The notes under the pieces are model-generated. The model was not told the origin of the DNA. It saw only the letters and a program-made list of their open reading frames with translations, and searched no databases. Shown here piece after piece: positions 1-7,891 of a stretch of 15,724 nucleotides of DNA; positions within the stretch are counted from its first letter, which is position 1; every line of letters starts with the position of its first letter. A program made the position numbers and the translations under genes. This DNA comes from CAZJBP01 sp964544115 (GTDB lineage Bacteria > Verrucomicrobiota > Kiritimatiellia > UBA8416 > JADHWI01): the NCBI GenBank assembly GCA_964544115.1, contig CAZJBP010000087.1, positions 1 through 15,724 on the forward strand, given 5' to 3'.

Positions 1-285
1 AAGAGGATGGAGGAAGCAGCTTCAGTGCGAAGAATTGATAATGTGGAGTTGCTGGTGGATGGCCTGGCACCAAAGCGCCGGACATAGGCGTCGAAGGATT
101 CGCCCAGGTCGTCGGCGCCTGGTCGGGCAAGCGCCTCGGTGATCGCGTCGCGCAGGGGGGCGAGCGCGGATGCCGGCACCATGATCGTATCGCCGCGGCC
201 GGCGTCGGTCGTCTACATGATGGACGGAACCCCGGCACGGTGGTAGCGTGAGGCATAGTTCAGCCAGGTGCGGTTGCGCCGACTC
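1..285 (-). pseudogene. Possible decayed coding fragment, function unknown
   Basis: No intact gene is visible in 1-340. On the minus strand one frame reads like real protein from about 285 down to about 60, with GC-ending codons and phrases such as TWLNYASRYHRAGVPSIM and TTDAGRGDTIMVPASAL. It is interrupted by a TAG at about 213-215, which is one C-to-T change from CAG. Below about 60 the codons lose their GC bias, although the frame stays open to the window edge. I do not recognise the family. Alternatives are a real gene starting at the ATG at 180-182 and running off the window, or chance coding likeness in GC-rich DNA. The position beside two glycosyltransferases suggests a relic at the edge of a polysaccharide locus, but this is inference. 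Confidence 0.3.
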
Positions 286-340
286 CTTGGGATCGGTCCT
301 GCGGTGCGAAGTGAACCGCCCTTCCGTAAGGAACGGAGTG

Positions 341-385
341 ATGGTACTCAGTGAAGTGATTCCTGCCCCCTTCGAGATATGCTGA
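341..385 (+). CDS. Possible 14-codon leader ORF before the glycosyltransferase
   Basis: An ATG at 341 follows an AAGGA at 328-332 by 8 bases, a better ribosome-binding site than the downstream glycosyltransferase has. The reading is MVLSEVIPAPFEIC and ends at TGA 383-385, overlapping the glycosyltransferase ATG (379-381) by seven bases in another frame. This arrangement is typical of translational coupling by re-initiation. The peptide resembles nothing I know and has no run of one amino acid that would suggest attenuation. It may instead be chance. Confidence 0.3.
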   Translation: MVLSEVIPAPFEIC

Positions 386-1320
386 TCACGGTCACCATTC
401 CGACGCGCAATCGCCGCGGCCGAGTGACGCGGCTCGTGAGGCAGATTGTGCCGCAACTGCGATCCGGCGATGAACTCATTGTCTCAGACGATGCATCCAC
501 TGACGATACGGCGGCAGCGCTAGCGGAAATTCCAGGCGTGCAGGTGCGGCGGCACGACAGTGGCCTGGGCATGGTGGAAAATTGGAACTATTGCCTCCAC
601 GCCGGGTCGAATGAATGGGTGTGCCTGGTTCATGACGATGATCAACTGATGCCATCGGCGTTGGAATCCCTTCGACGCATCGCCTTGCCTGGTCGGGCGG
701 CACTTGTTGCCCATGCAGAGTGGGAGGGGGGAGGAGTCGCAAGGCTCATCCGGAGGCTGCGGGGACGGCGTCCTGATGGGGCCGCCGGTCCAACCCGGGG
801 CGGCGTGTCCTTCACGTTCCGCGAGCCGGGTCCACAGGCGGCACTCGAGGCGGAGTTCTGTCCCTCCGGCGTCACGCTCCATCGCTCCATCGTCAGACAG
901 GTCGGTGGGTTCAATCCGCTCTTCAAGTATTCGGCGGACATGGAGTACTTCCCGCGGATATGTGCGCGCTTTCCATCCTACGTCATCCGCAGCCCGAGGT
1001 TCCTGAAATACGTGCGTCATGACCAGCAGTACTCGATGGACACTTGGACGCAGCAGGATTTCCCGTTTGAATTGGAACGAGTTCAGCGCGCGTCCATTGC
1101 CCATGCCCGGATGGGGCAGGAGCAAGCGGAGGCGGTGTTGGAACGCCGGCTGGCGAGAGATATGAGCCATATGCTCCTCACGTTGTGCCGGCAGGGCGAC
1201 ACACGGCAGGTGCGCCGCATCGCCCGAGCGCTGGGCGCCCGGCAGGGGCTTCTGCTGCGTGAACGCATAGCGGCCGGCCTCGGGGCACGGCTAGGGTGGT
1301 GTCCGCCCGGCCTGGTCTGA
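379..1320 (+). CDS. Family 2 glycosyltransferase
   Basis: This is a 313-residue GT-A fold transferase that would move a sugar from a nucleotide-sugar donor during polysaccharide or glycolipid synthesis at the cytoplasmic face of the membrane. The N-terminus ITVTIPTRNR is the usual first beta strand and nucleotide-binding start. SDDAS at about 36-40 gives the donor-binding Asp pair. HDDD at about 85-88 is the DxD metal site. GGFNPLFKYSADMEYF at about 176-191 is the acceptor-side region with a candidate catalytic acid. No transmembrane segment is seen. Residues 230-313 form an Arg-rich helical tail. The ATG at 379 fits the family start but has no good Shine-Dalgarno sequence, and a short ORF overlaps it. 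A second GT2 gene follows at once, so the two are probably co-transcribed. Donor and acceptor cannot be told. Confidence 0.9.
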   Translation: MLITVTIPTRNRRGRVTRLVRQIVPQLRSGDELIVSDDASTDDTAAALAEIPGVQVRRHDSGLGMVENWNYCLHAGSNEWVCLVHDDDQLMPSALESLRRIALPGRAALVAHAEWEGGGVARLIRRLRGRRPDGAAGPTRGGVSFTFREPGPQAALEAEFCPSGVTLHRSIVRQVGGFNPLFKYSADMEYFPRICARFPSYVIRSPRFLKYVRHDQQYSMDTWTQQDFPFELERVQRASIAHARMGQEQAEAVLERRLARDMSHMLLTLCRQGDTRQVRRIARALGARQGLLLRERIAAGLGARLGWCPPGLV

Positions 1321-1354
1321 ATCCATCCGGAGTGTGCTGCGAACATCAGTGGCC

Positions 1355-2110
1355 ATGCAACAACCGCTCTTCTCAATCATCACGGCAAACCTCAACTCGG
1401 GGCGGAAGCTCGAAAGAACGGTCGCATCTATCATCGGCCAGCCGGTCGATTACGAGCATCTGATCTTTGACGGCGCATCGTCCGACGGCAGCCGTGAGCT
1501 CGGTGAGAGACTGGCCGCGGCGAGCGACCGCATTCGATTCTCGTCGGAGCCCGACCACGGCGTCTATGCAGCCATGAACAAGGGGATCGCCGGGGCTGCG
1601 GGTCGCTATCTGTACTTCATCGGGGCTGGCGATACGCTGAAGCCGGGCAGTCTGGCCGCCATCGCTCCACATCTTCCTGAAGATCCGTGCGCGCTGGTGT
1701 ACGGCAACGTGACCGCCTTCGGCCGGACGTACGATGGAGAATTTACCGCGAGGAAGTTGACGGCCGCCAACATCTGCCACCAGTCCGCATTCTATGGCCG
1801 GCGCGTATTCGAGATCTGCGGCGACTTCAACGAGACGTATCGCGTCTTCGCCGACTGGGAGTTCAACATGCGGTGTTTCGGGGCGGAGAAGATCCGGAAG
1901 ATCCACGTGCCTGTGCTGGTTGCTGACTTCGAACCGGGGGGGATCAGCTGCGGCCGGGATCCGGAGTTCGAGCGCGACAGGCTGCGCCTGATCCGGGGGC
2001 ATCTCGGCCTCGGACGCACCTCATACGCATGCGCTAGAGTTCGGAAACTGCGTGCCGAGGTCAGGGCTCGGATCGCGCGGCTGTCAGCCGCCCGGCGTCT
2101 TCTTCCGTGA
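1355..2110 (+). CDS. Family 2 glycosyltransferase (WcaE/WfgS-like group)
   Basis: This is a second GT-A glycosyltransferase of about 251 residues. PLFSIITANLNSG opens the fold, FDGASSDGS at about residues 38-46 is the donor-binding loop, and the FIGAGD segment near residue 93 is a variant of the (N/S)SGD metal site seen in the WcaE/WfgS-like branch. HQSAFY and the YRVFADWEFNMR stretch match the acceptor/base region of that branch. I chose the ATG at 1355 because family similarity starts there; a GTG at 1334 in the same frame would add seven residues, and neither start has a well-spaced ribosome-binding site. It lies 34 bases after the first glycosyltransferase. Its last 27 bases overlap the end of the convergent speA gene. 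The likely role is surface or capsular glycan assembly, with unknown sugar. Confidence 0.88.
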   Translation: MQQPLFSIITANLNSGRKLERTVASIIGQPVDYEHLIFDGASSDGSRELGERLAAASDRIRFSSEPDHGVYAAMNKGIAGAAGRYLYFIGAGDTLKPGSLAAIAPHLPEDPCALVYGNVTAFGRTYDGEFTARKLTAANICHQSAFYGRRVFEICGDFNETYRVFADWEFNMRCFGAEKIRKIHVPVLVADFEPGGISCGRDPEFERDRLRLIRGHLGLGRTSYACARVRKLRAEVRARIARLSAARRLLP

Positions 2111-4045
2111 GCTCGTGGCACGGTAGTAGGTGTAGTCGTCAAACGTCTGCGTGATCTTGCGAAGCAGCGGCGCAGACTCCTCCAGCTTCATGTCCCCGCG
2201 CTTGAGTGCGTCTTCGATGCGGCGGCGCAGCAGGCCCACGAGATGGCGCTGGTCGAACTGGACATACTCCAGCACGTGGGCAATGGTTTCGCCTTCTACC
2301 GTGCGGTCGATGACGTAGCCGTCGTCCTGGGCAGACACGCGCACAACGTTGGTGTCGCCGAAGAGATTGTGCAGATCGCCGAGGATCTCCTGATAGGCGC
2401 CGACCAGGAAGATGCCGAGGTAGTAGGGATCGCCCGACCGCAGCGGATGCAGGGGCAGCGTATGCTTCACGTCCCGCAGGTCGACGAACTGCGTGATCAC
2501 GCCGTCCGAGTCGCAGGTGATGTCCGCGAGAATGCCTTCGACGTCCGGTTTCTCGTCCAGGCGGTGCAGGGGCATGATGGGAAACAGCTGTTTCACCGCC
2601 CAGTGGTCCGGGAGGGACTGGAAGAGCGAAAAGTTGCAGTAATACGTCGTGGACAGGAGCTTCTCGAGGCCGATCAGGTCCTCGGGAACGTAGTCGAGCG
2701 ACTGGACATAGCTGTAGATGCGCCGGCAGATCGCCCAGAAGTACTGCTCCACGATGGCGCGGTGGGGTAGGGACAGGTGCCCCAGGTTGAAGAGCATCAG
2801 GGCGTCGCGTCGCGCCTCCAGCGCATCGTGGAAGGTCTCCTGAAAGCGTTTCTCGGCAAAGTCGTTCAGAATGTCGCGCATCCGCTTGAGCACTTCGGAG
2901 GCCTTCTTGGGGATGGGCGACAGGCTGCCGGGAGAGCTGACGCTGCTGGTGGAGATGACCTCCACGACGAGCACCGAGTGATGGGCGACGAGGGCTCGGC
3001 CGGTCTCGGTGATGATGGTAGGATGGTCGATCCCCGTCTCGTTGCACACGGTCGCGAAGGCGTTGACCACGTCCGAGGCGTACTCGCCGAGGGTGTAGTT
3101 GGCCGAGGAGTCAAAGTTCGTGTGCGAGCCGTCGTAGTCGACGGCCAAGCCGCCGCCGGCATCGACGTAGCGGATCGGTGCCCCGAGGCGGACGACCTCC
3201 TTGAACAGACTGGTGGACTCCTTGAGGGCGTCCTTGATGGCCTGGATGTCCGAGATCTGGCTGCCGATGTGCCAGTGCAACAACTGCAGCGTGCTGAGGC
3301 GGCGGTAGCGCTTGAGGATGCGAACGGCCTCCAGGATCTCATCGGTACGGAGGCCGAACTTGCTCCGGTCGCCGCCGGAGCTCTCCCACATGCCGCGCCC
3401 GCGGCTGGAGAGCTTCATGCGAATGCCGATCAGAGGCTCGACCCCCATTTGACGCGACACGTCGAGGATCAGGGTCAGCTCCGAGAGCTTCTCGATCACC
3501 AGGAAGACGCGCCCGCCCAGCTTCTGGGCCGACAGGGCCGTCTCGACGTAGTCGCGGTCCTTGAACCCGTTGCACACGGTGACGGCGTTCGGGTTGTCGT
3601 TGAGCGCGCTCGCCAGCAGCAGCTCGGGCTTGGAGCCGCACTCCAGGCCGAAGTTGTGACGCCGGCCAAGGGCGACAATGTCCTCGAGCACGTGGCGGTG
3701 CTGGTTGACCTTGATGGGGTACACGCCGAGGTGCGAGCCGCGGTAGTTGCACTCGCGGGTGGCGGCGGAAAAGGCGTCGACGAGCATGTCCATGCGGCGG
3801 CGCAGGACGTCCGTAAAGTGGATCAGCACGGGCGGGGTAAGGCCTCGCAGCCGGATCTCGTCGACCAGGGACTTGATGTCCACTGCCGCGGCATCGCGGT
3901 AGCCCGACAGGCAGACGTGCCCATCGGGATTGATGGAGAGAATGCCGTCGCTCCAGCGGTCCACGCCGTACAGTTCGGCGCTGTCCTTGATGGTCCAGCG
4001 CGAAAGGTGGTCCGGATCCTTACGGGTGACGCGGATTCGTCGCAT
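2084..4045 (-). CDS. speA: Biosynthetic arginine decarboxylase (PLP-dependent)
   Basis: The enzyme converts arginine to agmatine plus CO2, the first step of the agmatine route to putrescine. At 653 residues it is close to the 658 of E. coli SpeA and is collinear with it. VYPIKVNQ at about 108-115 holds the PLP lysine (K112). HWHIGSQ, DAGGGLAVDY and ITETGRALVAHH are the fold-III barrel and cofactor-phosphate motifs. NFSLFQSLPDHWA, ITCDSDG with the active-site cysteine, and VGAYQEILGDLHNLFGD are the C-terminal barrel signatures. I use the ATG at 4045 because it lies nearer the family start and has GAGAA upstream; an ATG at 4102 would add 19 poorly coded residues. It lies 60 bases behind the PLD-like gene on the same strand. 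No agmatinase or agmatine deiminase gene is in view. Confidence 0.96.
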   Translation of the reverse strand: MRRIRVTRKDPDHLSRWTIKDSAELYGVDRWSDGILSINPDGHVCLSGYRDAAAVDIKSLVDEIRLRGLTPPVLIHFTDVLRRRMDMLVDAFSAATRECNYRGSHLGVYPIKVNQHRHVLEDIVALGRRHNFGLECGSKPELLLASALNDNPNAVTVCNGFKDRDYVETALSAQKLGGRVFLVIEKLSELTLILDVSRQMGVEPLIGIRMKLSSRGRGMWESSGGDRSKFGLRTDEILEAVRILKRYRRLSTLQLLHWHIGSQISDIQAIKDALKESTSLFKEVVRLGAPIRYVDAGGGLAVDYDGSHTNFDSSANYTLGEYASDVVNAFATVCNETGIDHPTIITETGRALVAHHSVLVVEVISTSSVSSPGSLSPIPKKASEVLKRMRDILNDFAEKRFQETFHDALEARRDALMLFNLGHLSLPHRAIVEQYFWAICRRIYSYVQSLDYVPEDLIGLEKLLSTTYYCNFSLFQSLPDHWAVKQLFPIMPLHRLDEKPDVEGILADITCDSDGVITQFVDLRDVKHTLPLHPLRSGDPYYLGIFLVGAYQEILGDLHNLFGDTNVVRVSAQDDGYVIDRTVEGETIAHVLEYVQFDQRHLVGLLRRRIEDALKRGDMKLEESAPLLRKITQTFDDYTYYRATSSRKKTPGG

Positions 4046-4105
4046 GGTGTTTTCTCGCTGCTGGCTGATTGTCCCCTGGACTCGTTGCGCGCCCCTTACC
4101 ATAAA

Positions 4106-5737
4106 CTAGAATCCGCTGTAGTAGAAGGGCTTTTCCCCGAGCACCCACTTGCGGTCGGGCGCGGTCTGCTCCTTGAACACCTCGTAGGGCAGGGAGTATT
4201 CGTTCCCGTCGGCGTTGCTCCAGAAGAGATCGAACAGGGCGTTGAAGTCCTGCACGACCGGCTCGGACCCGTCGACGATGATGTTGGCCTCCATGTTCAC
4301 CCCGTCCAGGTTGCGCCCGGTCCAGTTGCAGGACCCGGTGGTCAACTGGCGCTTGCCGGTGCGCGGGTTGACGATGCTCATGGTCTTGGCGTGGTTCTGC
4401 TCGCCGTGGGTCGAGTACCAGCGGACCTCGATGCGCCCGCCCTGGTGCTGCGATTCGCTCAGGAGGTAGCGGGCCACTTGGCGGTTGGGGGTGCCATCCC
4501 TCTCGCGGTTGAAAGAATCCTTGTTGGCGTCGAGCAGCAGACGCACGGGGGTGTCGGAGCGTTGGGCAGCCCCGAGCAGCGCCTCCACGACGGGCTTGAA
4601 GGAGAGATAAAACATCTGGATGCGCACCTCGTCACCCGCCTCAACGCCATGGAGCAGTTCCACGATGCCGTCCGGAATGCCCGACTCGGTCACGATCTGC
4701 GCCCGAACGCCAACCTCGCTCCCGGTCGGCCGTTCGCTGACCGCCTCCATCGGCAGCGGCGGAAAGCGGTCAACGAAGAACGCGCGGCGGTAATCCCGCG
4801 TGACGTCATCGTGCCAGTGCGCGTAGCGGCGGCCCAGGTCGGCGCAATGCATCATATCCACGCGCAGGAGGTTGTGGACGTAGCGCGCTGGAGCGCCGCG
4901 CACCGAGACCGCCGAGTTGACGTGGTTGGCGCTGGCGTTGTGAGGGTTGGCGGAGGAGACCAGCGCCTCGTAGTTGGTGCCGTGGATGTCGGTCACGAGG
5001 AGCTTGCGGTGGTTGGCCTTCATCAGCAGCGCGTTGTAGACGTTCTCGAGGCTCATCGTGTCGCCGTCGAACTGGGCGGGAACTTTTGCGTAGGAAAAGA
5101 GCCCGGACCAGAGGTTGCCCCAGCCGCCGAAGGTCAGCACGTCGACCCCGCGGTTGACATGCCCCAGGCCTTCACGCACGCCGAGAAAGCTCGCCCGGTT
5201 GAGGCCGGTCACCAGGTCCGAGTAGAACACGTCGATTCCGCTTTCCCGAAATCGGAGTTCCGCGGGCGATTCCCGCCTGCCGTAGGCCTTGTGGGAGGGA
5301 TCCAGAATGACGGCAATCCGGATATCCGGGCAGGCTTCACGCTTTTGAACCAGCGCATCGGTCAGCACGCCCACCACATCGCTATCCGATGGCACAGTGC
5401 TGTAGAAGTTGTCGAACAAGAAGACGGACAGGATGATCCGTTGCTCGGCTGCCTCAATCATGCTCAGGATCTTCGGACCGATCGCATCGACGAGGAACCG
5501 CTGGCCGGCCGTGCGCGCGGCGTTGGTATACGTGAAGCCGGTGTAGTTCATGTGGAAGACCACATCGGATTCAGCCACAGGAAACCAGGGCGAACGGTTG
5601 TTCGTGCGCCGCACCGGGACCCCGGGGCTGTCGGCAGGGCCTGCGGCCTGCGCTGCAATCGCCGTCCATGCAACGACCGCCAGACTGAGTGCCAGGAACG
5701 GGTATCTCGCGGGTCTCATGTCCACTGGGTGCTTCAT
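4106..5737 (-). CDS. Exported phospholipase D-like protein
   Basis: This 543-residue protein has a signal peptide at residues 1-32 (basic start, hydrophobic core ending AIAAQAA), so it should act outside the cytoplasm. It shows two PLD-type halves. The first carries a complete HxKxxxxD (H243, K245, D250) followed by SSANPHNASANH. The second carries H449 and K451 followed by TGSCNWTGRN, but the Asp position is Val456. The family includes phospholipases, cardiolipin synthases and nucleases that work through the paired histidines, so activity may remain; the substrate is unknown. The ATG at 5737 gives a normal signal peptide, and Met7 (5719) is an alternative. There is no lipobox. It sits upstream of speA on the same strand, a pairing with no obvious metabolic reason, and is divergent from the MDR gene across 154 bases. 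Confidence 0.88.
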   Translation of the reverse strand: MKHPVDMRPARYPFLALSLAVVAWTAIAAQAAGPADSPGVPVRRTNNRSPWFPVAESDVVFHMNYTGFTYTNAARTAGQRFLVDAIGPKILSMIEAAEQRIILSVFLFDNFYSTVPSDSDVVGVLTDALVQKREACPDIRIAVILDPSHKAYGRRESPAELRFRESGIDVFYSDLVTGLNRASFLGVREGLGHVNRGVDVLTFGGWGNLWSGLFSYAKVPAQFDGDTMSLENVYNALLMKANHRKLLVTDIHGTNYEALVSSANPHNASANHVNSAVSVRGAPARYVHNLLRVDMMHCADLGRRYAHWHDDVTRDYRRAFFVDRFPPLPMEAVSERPTGSEVGVRAQIVTESGIPDGIVELLHGVEAGDEVRIQMFYLSFKPVVEALLGAAQRSDTPVRLLLDANKDSFNRERDGTPNRQVARYLLSESQHQGGRIEVRWYSTHGEQNHAKTMSIVNPRTGKRQLTTGSCNWTGRNLDGVNMEANIIVDGSEPVVQDFNALFDLFWSNADGNEYSLPYEVFKEQTAPDRKWVLGEKPFYYSGF

Positions 5738-5891
5738 GCGCGACGGATTCTAATCGGGCGTCATCCGCTTGGCGATAGAGGACTGTCCTTGTTTTTGGCG
5801 ACAACGCGAGGGCCAACATGGTAACGTGGCCTCAGCGCTCGGCGAACGTGTCGCTACAGGCCAACCGTCAACACACTCGAAAGGGGCGATC
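5738..5891. other. Divergent intergenic region
   Basis: These 154 bases separate the minus-strand PLD-like gene from the plus-strand MDR gene, so promoters for both must lie here or inside the genes. I see no pair of -35 and -10 boxes good enough to call on either strand. An AAGGGG at 5881-5886 is the ribosome-binding site that fixes the MDR start at 5892. Confidence 0.5.
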
Positions 5892-6896
5892 ATGAACGGG
5901 AGGGCGATTGTCGCGGTGGGCCAGGGCAAGGTTGAGGTGCGGGCCATCGAGGTTCCGTCGGTGGGCGAGTGGGACATTCGAGTCACGCTGGAACGCTCCG
6001 CCGTCAGCGTGGGGACAGAGTCTTACGCCATCGGGCAGATGGCGAGCGCGACCAACGTCTTCATACCCGGGTACGCGCCCCTGGCCCGCGTCCAGGCGGT
6101 CGGAGACCGGGCTGCTGAGCTCTTTGCGGTGGGGGAACGGGTATCCTACTTCAGCCCCGCTCAACCTGTTGGAGGCCCTTGGAACGGTTGCGGCGGACAT
6201 CAAAGCCCGGCCGTGCTCAATGTGAATCCCCAGACGCGCGACCTGATGGGGCCGGATCAGTACTGCATCAAAGTGCCCGACGCGATCCCGTCGGAGCTGG
6301 CAGCCTTTGGCGGCATCGCCGCCGTGTCGTCCATGGGAGCGACCATGCCCGAAACGAAGCCGGGAGACAAGGTCCTGGTCGTTGGGCAGGGGGTGATCGG
6401 CCAGTTCGCGGCGCAACATTTCCGGCTGCGCGGCGCCGAAGTGGCGGTGACCGACCTGCACGCGAAGCGGATGGCGATCGCCGCAGCATGCGGTGCAGAC
6501 CACCTGATCGAGGGCGGTCCGACGATGGTCACGGCGCTCCGCGCGCTCTGGCCGGACGGGGCCGACATCGTCGCCGACACGACCGGCTCGTATCGCGCGG
6601 TCGAGGCGTCCCTCGGCGCGGTTCGACGGCGCGGCAGCTACGTATTCCTCGGCTGGTGCAAGGGCTCCGACTTCGCCCTCGAGCGCCTGCACGGGCAAAC
6701 GGTTTTCCGGGCCTTTTTCCCGTGGACGCTGGAGCCCCAGCACGTGCAGCATTCCTGGCGGATGATGAAGCAGGGAGGCCTCCGGGTTGAGCCGCTCATT
6801 ACGCACCGCTTCCACGTTCGCGAGGCACCTGCCGCCTACGAGATGATCTTCAGCAAACCGGAGGACTACGTCGGCATTGTGTTCGACTGGGAATAG
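5892..6896 (+). CDS. Zinc-less medium-chain dehydrogenase/reductase
   Basis: This is a 334-residue MDR oxidoreductase with an N-terminal GroES-like domain (about 1-140) and a Rossmann domain (about 155-290). GQGVIG at 165-170 is the dinucleotide loop, and Asp188 at the end of the second strand (VTDLHAKR) suggests NAD(H) rather than NADP(H). The catalytic zinc ligands of alcohol dehydrogenases are missing: the usual Cys is Ser in SVGTES (about 39-44) and the GHE motif is replaced by PGYAPL. The four-cysteine structural zinc loop is also absent. It therefore probably oxidises or reduces a sugar or polyol by a zinc-independent route. I chose the ATG at 5892 because AAGGGG precedes it; an upstream TTG at 5769 gives no family-like sequence. 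The next gene starts 13 bases after the stop, so the two form an operon. Confidence 0.9.
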   Translation: MNGRAIVAVGQGKVEVRAIEVPSVGEWDIRVTLERSAVSVGTESYAIGQMASATNVFIPGYAPLARVQAVGDRAAELFAVGERVSYFSPAQPVGGPWNGCGGHQSPAVLNVNPQTRDLMGPDQYCIKVPDAIPSELAAFGGIAAVSSMGATMPETKPGDKVLVVGQGVIGQFAAQHFRLRGAEVAVTDLHAKRMAIAAACGADHLIEGGPTMVTALRALWPDGADIVADTTGSYRAVEASLGAVRRRGSYVFLGWCKGSDFALERLHGQTVFRAFFPWTLEPQHVQHSWRMMKQGGLRVEPLITHRFHVREAPAAYEMIFSKPEDYVGIVFDWE

Positions 6897-6909
6897 AGGA
6901 GTCCGGAGC

Positions 6910-7890
6910 ATGAACTACACGAACGTGGGCCGGTCGGGATTGAGGGTGAGCCGCCTGTGTCTCGGCACGTGGAACTTCGGAACGCGAACGGATGAGAAGG
7001 AAGCGTTCCGAATGATGGATGCCGCGCTGGAAGCGGGCATCAATTTCTTCGACACAGCGAACCACTATCCGGACTTCGTGAACTGCGGACGTTCGGAGGA
7101 ATACATCGGACGCTGGTTTGCTCAGGGAAACGGGCGGCGTGAGAGGGTGGTCCTGGCAACGAAGGTCTATCAGCCCATGATGGACCCCCACGACGGGCCG
7201 AACAACGACGGCGGGCTGTCGAAGTACAAGATCCGGCGCCACATCGAGGGTTCACTCAAGCGACTTCGGACCGACTACGTCGAGCTCTACCAGATGCACC
7301 ATGTGGATCGGATCGCCGGATGGGACGAGATCTGGGAAGCCTTCGAAGTCCTGACGTATCAGGGCAAGATTGGCTACGCGGGCTCCAGCAATTTCCCCGG
7401 CTGGGTTCTGGCCATGGCACAGGCGGCGGCCAAAGAGCGGCATTTCATGGGGTTGGTGTCGGAGCAGCACAAGTACAACCTGCTGTGCCGCCTGCCAGAG
7501 CTGGAAGTGCTGCCCGCCGCTCGGAGGCTGGGCATCGGAGTGCTGGCCTACAGCCCGCTCGGGAACGGGCTGCTCACGGGAAAGGCGCTGCAGCCGGACG
7601 AAGGGTCGAGGGCTGCCGGGGGGAAGGACTACACGGATCGACATCGTGACGCGTTCCTGTCCTTTGGCGCCCTGTGCCGCGACCTCGGAGAGACCGGCGC
7701 ATCGGTCGCCCTCGCGTGGCTCCTCGCGAATCCGGCTGTCGCCTGCGCGGTCATCGGACCCCGCACCCGGGAGCAACTCGAGGGATCGCTGCGCGGAGCC
7801 GAACTGACGCTGGACGCCGAGGCGCTGCGACGGCTCGACGCGGCGTTTCCCGGGCCCGGCGGGGCGGCTCCGGAGGCCTACGCCTGGTAG
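6910..7890 (+). CDS. Aldo/keto reductase
   Basis: This is a 326-residue AKR with a (beta/alpha)8 barrel, expected to reduce or oxidise a carbonyl, often on a sugar, with NADP(H). The full catalytic tetrad is visible: D48 and Y53 in FFDTANHY, K85 in LATKVY and H130 in LYQMHH. GYAGSSNF, YSPLGNGLLTGK and the C-terminal VIGPRTREQLEGSL are family signatures of the substrate and cofactor sites. The ATG at 6910 is preceded by GAGGAG nine bases upstream; an in-frame ATG at 6877 would overlap the MDR gene and adds no family sequence. It is translated with the preceding dehydrogenase. Its stop is one base from the stop of the convergent ABC permease. The substrate is unknown; the pair suggests two linked redox steps on one sugar, which is inference. 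Confidence 0.93.
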   Translation: MNYTNVGRSGLRVSRLCLGTWNFGTRTDEKEAFRMMDAALEAGINFFDTANHYPDFVNCGRSEEYIGRWFAQGNGRRERVVLATKVYQPMMDPHDGPNNDGGLSKYKIRRHIEGSLKRLRTDYVELYQMHHVDRIAGWDEIWEAFEVLTYQGKIGYAGSSNFPGWVLAMAQAAAKERHFMGLVSEQHKYNLLCRLPELEVLPAARRLGIGVLAYSPLGNGLLTGKALQPDEGSRAAGGKDYTDRHRDAFLSFGALCRDLGETGASVALAWLLANPAVACAVIGPRTREQLEGSLRGAELTLDAEALRRLDAAFPGPGGAAPEAYAW

Positions 7891-7891
7891 C

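Noticed and set aside
2777..5824. A 1015-codon open frame on the plus strand
   Set aside because: It is antisense to both speA and the PLD-like gene, which have clear motifs, and it runs through their boundary. Its composition is the mirror of their GC-ending codons and it shows no domain.
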